A DNA stretch of 37,944 nt from assembly GCA_016282015.1 (NCBI GenBank), contig JAEEJS010000050.1, positions 1 to 37,944 of the forward strand, written 5' to 3'. Made by a program: the position numbers and the translations under genes. The stretch's first letter is position 1. Every line of letters starts with the position of its first letter. The stretch comes from Bacteroidales bacterium. Lineage in GTDB: Bacteria > Bacteroidota > Bacteroidia > Bacteroidales > F082. The notes beneath the pieces were generated by a model. It was not told the origin of the DNA. It saw only the letters and a list, made by a program, of their open reading frames with translations, and searched no databases. Shown in pieces: positions 34,016 through 37,944 of the stretch.

Positions 34016-37000
34016 TTATTTGACAACAATTTTTTGAGTTCTCAATGTTTCTCCAAGCAATCGGAATATATAAACTCCGCCTGCCGGCATACTGAAGGCC
34101 TCTTCCCCTCTCACTTCCCTGCTCATTACAAAACGTCCCATAACGTCAAAAACCTGCAGCTCGCCTTCGCCTCTGACTATAACATTACTGCCGTTTTGGT
34201 AGGCGAAAATGTCGTCACCTTCACCATAATCCGGATGGTACTGCAAGCGCACAATGAAACGGGCTTCGTTATCTTTAGGCGAACCAATAAACGAATACTT
34301 GTCTTCAACCAACATGTCGACGTCCTCGCCCGTAAGCCTGTCAATTACATGCAAATAGCTGAATTCACCTCTTGTCTTATAGCTCAGGGTGTAGCTGCCT
34401 GTAGTTTGGGCCTTGAAGTTGAGGTTGAACGTCTTGGTGGCGTCATCCATCATGGCTATTGCAAAATCCTCTCCGTCCTTATTGATATAAAGCATAGGAA
34501 CTTCAGGATTACGGTGATTTATCTTGTTCAAACCCACTCCCTTGTCAAACAAGGCGTATGTCACGTCTTCATAATTGCTGTTCGACACGGCAAATTCAAC
34601 AGCATCGTTGTTATACTTGGCGGCTGGAGCTGATGTTCTGTCTTTAAACTGCAACAGTTTTCCACCTTCTTTACCGTCAAACGAAGCCTGTACAAAAACA
34701 GCCTCACCCACTTCTATAGGTAAGTTGTCGGTTTGCGCCATCCAGGTGCCATCACTCAGCAGCCTGAAATATCCGTCACTAAGAGTGTCGGAAGTTGTTG
34801 CAAAAGCCACACCTTTGTATATTCTATGCGGATAAGGGTTGCCTATCAGGTTGAAACCATTGCCCTCTTCCGCAGTGTTTGTAACCGTGTATCTGTTTAT
34901 GGTTCCCACATTGGTATAGCCATTAAACGATATATCCATGGCATCTATTTTCCCATCCAGGCCGTTGCGGTAAATGTATCCGGTTGAAATATCCATGCTG
35001 CTGAAGCCGGCTGCCGCCTGGCTGGTTTTCTGGTTTAACCAAATGTTTGTCGGCTCGTCATATTTGAACATATCATATTCATAAGAAGTTAGGTTGGTGA
35101 TATTATCTATCAACTGCTGGTTGCTGCCGTTGTCATGAGTTGGCGTTGAAAGTGTATAGCAGTTTTTAGCAAACGATCCCACTTCAACCGAAGCTTTATT
35201 GATAGTTTTCTTGATTACAACCGGCACCGATGTGGCAGACACCAATTGTCCGCCATCCTCAAGGGTTATGCTGCCTCCGCTATTAATGTCTATCTCGCCG
35301 GCATTGGCGGTATATCCATTGGGCACTGTGGCTCGCGCTTCAATGGTAACATCACTGCCTGCCGAAGGGACACTGCCGGTATTCCATTTCGTGCCATCAT
35401 TCCAGTTGCCGTCTTTTATGAATACAGCCGGTGTGTAGAACTCTGCCTCACCACTGTCTGAAAGCCTCACAGTAAATTCTGCATAATCGCTTATGAAGCA
35501 TTTCTCGTCAGCGCTGACCGATGCCAAGCCATTTGTGATTACACCTGCATTGTTGCCGGCTCTGGACAAAGCTATGCTTGATGTATTTTTAAAACCTGAA
35601 TTAATGGTGATTACTCCGCTCGATTTTACAAAATAAACATTGTCATAGAAATCCTTTCCCTCGTTGTGGGTAATTATGACCTCACCATTCACTTTAATAG
35701 TCGGATTATTATATGTATAAACACCACCGCCCAAATTATCGGCATGGTTATTTCTAATTATACAATCGTTGAGTTCTAGAGTACCGTTGTTATAAACATG
35801 TATGCCTCCACCATCTTTAGTCACTCTATTTGATTCAATTGTACATTTTGTTAAGATCATCTTTGGGGTACCCTCGTAATAAATTCCGCCACCCATCGAT
35901 TGATTGTCATCATTCACTGTGTTGTCATAAATATGACAATTGCTGATACTGACTCCATGACCATTTGCGGTTTTAACGCGAATACCGGCTCCTTTACTGG
36001 TGGAAGTGTTATGATGTACAGAAACATTAGTTATACTGCATTCTTTTATCTCTACGGCATGTACACCTCCGCCTCCACCATGACATTTGTTATTACTCAA
36101 CTCTCCGCCCACCATCCTGAAAACTGTATTGCTACCTTGACAATACACTCCTCCTCCGGTGCCATAAACTGGATTGGCAACCAAATTGGCTTCATTGTTA
36201 CTGACTGTAACATTGTTCAATATTAGCGTACCCTCATTGTATATGCCACCGCCGTTACCTATGTTATTGCCACCTTTTATAGTAGCTCCATCACTGCCGT
36301 TTATGGTTAGGCTGGCTCCCGGTAAAACGTGTATCACAAAGCCATCTTCCTGCTTCGTATCCAAATTACGGTCCAAACTATGTCCTTTCATATTAAGCAC
36401 TACATTGCCCTTGATTCTTATAGCCTTGTCATTGTTTGCGTTTGCTATATAATCGCGACTCAAAGTGTATGTTATATTATACTCCTGTCCTAAATATTTT
36501 CTCAAACCATCCCAAGTGGTCTCGTCGACAACAGATATGGTTGTCTTATATATTCCTGAATAATCACCTGTACCTGTTATTCTCAGGTTATAATCACCTT
36601 CTTCATTGAGACAATTAACAGCATGGTCTTTGAATGTTATTGTTTTTGAATAATCACTTCCATCAACCATCAATTCTCCAAAGAATGTCTGAGTGATATC
36701 AACCGGTATATCATCTCCGGTATACTGATAAACAGTACGTAAAGCGGTCGCCGCCGATAAGTAATAGTTTGTTTTATTGACAGTATAAACTTTATAAAGA
36801 CCGTCTGCAGGAGTATTTTTAGGAGCTTCGGAACCTTGAGTACCTTTACTATAGTCTCTGGTATAATAGGCGTTATTATATGCTATCTTAGCTGTTGAGT
36901 AACGTTGGTATGTTTCATCCAAATCCATTACACTAATTACTCCAGCCATCGCACAGTTAAAATAATCCACTTTATCATTTGCCCATCCTAAAAAGCCAGC

Positions 37001-37645
37001 GCATTTGGTTGTTTTCGGACCCTCTATAGTACCATCAAACATACAGTTCTCAACAACCATATATCCCCTCTGATTTTGTCCAACCAAACCACCATGCGTA
37101 CCATCGCCATCTGTTTCACTGAGTATACTGACCTTGCTGGTGCAATTGGTAATGGTCGTCGGACTATTATATGTATTTACAGCCCAACCAACCACGCCTC
37201 CGCAATACTTACTCTGTGTTTTTATAACACCGTCCACAACGAGATTCTTTATGGATGCTCTGGCCACCACGCCAAAGGGAGCGCCAAACATTTTAGTTCC
37301 TCGATCAATGTACACTGTAAGAGTATGCCTATTACCATCAAAATGACCTTTAAACATACGTGTTGTATCAATATGATTATTGTCAACGTTGTCACCTACA
37401 ACAGTAGCTATCGGAGATTGTTCGCTGCCCAAAGTGACATCGCTTGTCAATATGTAATAGGCCGTGGTGTTTCTTCCATGATTTATATCGTCCGCAAAAG
37501 TCATCCAGTCTGCCTGATTGCTAATTTGATACGGATTCCATTCCGTACCATTGCCGGGCAACCTATTCTGAGACCATGCCATTGTGGAAAACAACACAGT
37601 AGTCATGGCTAATACAAATATTTTAACTAAATAATGGTTTTTCAT
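34016..37645 (-). CDS. Giant secreted beta-helix protein with T9SS sorting domain (copy B)
   Basis: A 1209-residue paralog of the 29757-33632 protein. The signal peptide ends near AWS|QNRL. An N-terminal GLUG-like region (GGVVGWAVNTYN, GGLVGQNQRGYMVVENC) is followed at residues ~400-700 by parallel beta-helix repeats (GNGGGIYNEGTLILNNV, GGGIHVYNNGTLELNDC, GGGVYTYNN), then beta-sandwich-like sequence. The C-terminal ~230 residues closely resemble copy A (FSYLHVIDRLTGEDVDML, YSFIGSPKDNEARFIVRL) and end in a T9SS type A domain (GELQVFDVMGRFV, GVYIFRLLG, TQKIVV). An extracellular adhesin, or a carbohydrate-acting fold without visible catalytic residues, is inferred. It is the first gene of the four-gene cluster. 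Confidence 0.88.
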   Translation of the reverse strand: MKNHYLVKIFVLAMTTVLFSTMAWSQNRLPGNGTEWNPYQISNQADWMTFADDINHGRNTTAYYILTSDVTLGSEQSPIATVVGDNVDNNHIDTTRMFKGHFDGNRHTLTVYIDRGTKMFGAPFGVVARASIKNLVVDGVIKTQSKYCGGVVGWAVNTYNSPTTITNCTSKVSILSETDGDGTHGGLVGQNQRGYMVVENCMFDGTIEGPKTTKCAGFLGWANDKVDYFNCAMAGVISVMDLDETYQRYSTAKIAYNNAYYTRDYSKGTQGSEAPKNTPADGLYKVYTVNKTNYYLSAATALRTVYQYTGDDIPVDITQTFFGELMVDGSDYSKTITFKDHAVNCLNEEGDYNLRITGTGDYSGIYKTTISVVDETTWDGLRKYLGQEYNITYTLSRDYIANANNDKAIRIKGNVVLNMKGHSLDRNLDTKQEDGFVIHVLPGASLTINGSDGATIKGGNNIGNGGGIYNEGTLILNNVTVSNNEANLVANPVYGTGGGVYCQGSNTVFRMVGGELSNNKCHGGGGGVHAVEIKECSITNVSVHHNTSTSKGAGIRVKTANGHGVSISNCHIYDNTVNDDNQSMGGGIYYEGTPKMILTKCTIESNRVTKDGGGIHVYNNGTLELNDCIIRNNHADNLGGGVYTYNNPTIKVNGEVIITHNEGKDFYDNVYFVKSSGVITINSGFKNTSSIALSRAGNNAGVITNGLASVSADEKCFISDYAEFTVRLSDSGEAEFYTPAVFIKDGNWNDGTKWNTGSVPSAGSDVTIEARATVPNGYTANAGEIDINSGGSITLEDGGQLVSATSVPVVIKKTINKASVEVGSFAKNCYTLSTPTHDNGSNQQLIDNITNLTSYEYDMFKYDEPTNIWLNQKTSQAAAGFSSMDISTGYIYRNGLDGKIDAMDISFNGYTNVGTINRYTVTNTAEEGNGFNLIGNPYPHRIYKGVAFATTSDTLSDGYFRLLSDGTWMAQTDNLPIEVGEAVFVQASFDGKEGGKLLQFKDRTSAPAAKYNNDAVEFAVSNSNYEDVTYALFDKGVGLNKINHRNPEVPMLYINKDGEDFAIAMMDDATKTFNLNFKAQTTGSYTLSYKTRGEFSYLHVIDRLTGEDVDMLVEDKYSFIGSPKDNEARFIVRLQYHPDYGEGDDIFAYQNGSNVIVRGEGELQVFDVMGRFVMSREVRGEEAFSMPAGGVYIFRLLGETLRTQKIVVK

Positions 37646-37683
37646 CGCTCACAAGAATATTGAATCACAAACAGAATTAAACG

Positions 37684-37719
37684 CAAAGTTACTAATTTTT
37701 TTCAATACAGCGATACAAA
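37684..37719 (-). promoter_or_regulatory. Likely promoter of the surface-protein gene cluster
   Basis: TAACTTTG on the minus strand (37684-37691) lies 38 bases before the ATG at 37645. The nearest TTTG (37716-37719) is 24 bases upstream, slightly far, so the promoter may need an activator. Confidence 0.45.
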
Positions 37720-37803
37720 AATCGTTCAAAATTGACGATTAAGGGAAGTTTTGGTTACGGGTCTGGAGTTTTTACTAGCTACTGGATGGTAAAAAAAAGG
37801 CAT

Positions 37804-37833
37804 AAAAAAAGGAACCGTCAAAAAGGCGGTTCC
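37804..37833 (-). terminator. Terminator of the rRNA operon
   Basis: On the minus strand GGAACCG (37827-37833) and CGGTTCC (37811-37817) form a 7-bp GC-rich stem with a 9-base loop, followed by seven Ts (37804-37810). It directly follows the 5S gene, separating it from the surface-protein cluster. Confidence 0.85.
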
Positions 37834-37839
37834 TCTATG

Positions 37840-37944
<105 letters not shown>

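Noticed and set aside
37735..37800. TTTTTAC...GTAAAAA inverted repeat beyond the rRNA terminator
   Set aside because: Only seven AT-rich base pairs with a 13-base loop; could be chance, and a better terminator is adjacent.

Overview
The window looks like chromosome from a member of the Bacteroidales (Bacteroidota). The support is indirect but consistent. Many genes carry the Bacteroidota promoter pattern (a -7 box TAnnTTTG, sometimes with a TTG/TTTG box about 19-22 bases upstream). Two giant secreted proteins end in type IX secretion (T9SS) type A sorting domains, and there are a GldH lipoprotein, a two-subunit methylmalonyl-CoA mutase, a PSP1/RicT protein and a PurF paralog of the Bacteroides kind. 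I cannot name the genus. No transposase, integrase, phage gene, CRISPR array or tRNA was recognised, and no gene-free stretch exceeds 300 bases.

Layout. 1-2779 (minus strand): a glycine-rich secreted protein running off the left edge, a 190-residue multi-membrane-segment protein, and a membrane-anchored AraC-type regulator whose promoter interleaves with that of gpmA. 2888-4985 (plus): gpmA, a TatD-like hydrolase and tcdA. 4945-10371 (minus): a probable mutA-mutB-rnhA-zinc ribbon operon. 10447-14184: a DMT transporter, a COG0523 GTPase with a histidine-rich insert, and a MATE transporter. 14266-19889 (plus): a tight operon ricT-gldH-PBP1A-obgE-PAP2 phosphatase, mostly cell envelope and growth. 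19954-22693 (minus): an HsdR-N-like nuclease-fold protein, a lipoprotein and ornithine aminotransferase. 22810-24363 (plus): yicC and nadD, separated by a strong stem-loop. 24366-27034 (minus): phoH-purC-alkD. Then a SAM hydrolase-type gene (plus) and a PurF paralog lacking the catalytic cysteine (minus).

The right-hand 8 kb (29461-37645, minus) is the most unusual part: a two-gene cassette present twice. Each copy has a giant beta-helix protein with a T9SS tail followed by a secreted 87-residue protein. Both small proteins end in an almost identical hydrophobic tail (PLGSGLLIFTA-L/M-GAGY) plus a basic end. I read this as a cell-surface system with a possible C-terminal processing or anchoring signal. 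It sits just downstream of an rRNA operon, whose 5S gene is cut by the right edge.

A second theme is palindromic or tandem repeat DNA that has become coding sequence. It appears inside the tatD-like gene, in the RNase H linker, at the C-terminus of the MATE and PAP2 proteins, and as a possible 26-codon ORF between yicC and nadD.

All functional calls come from reading motifs by eye; no database search was possible.
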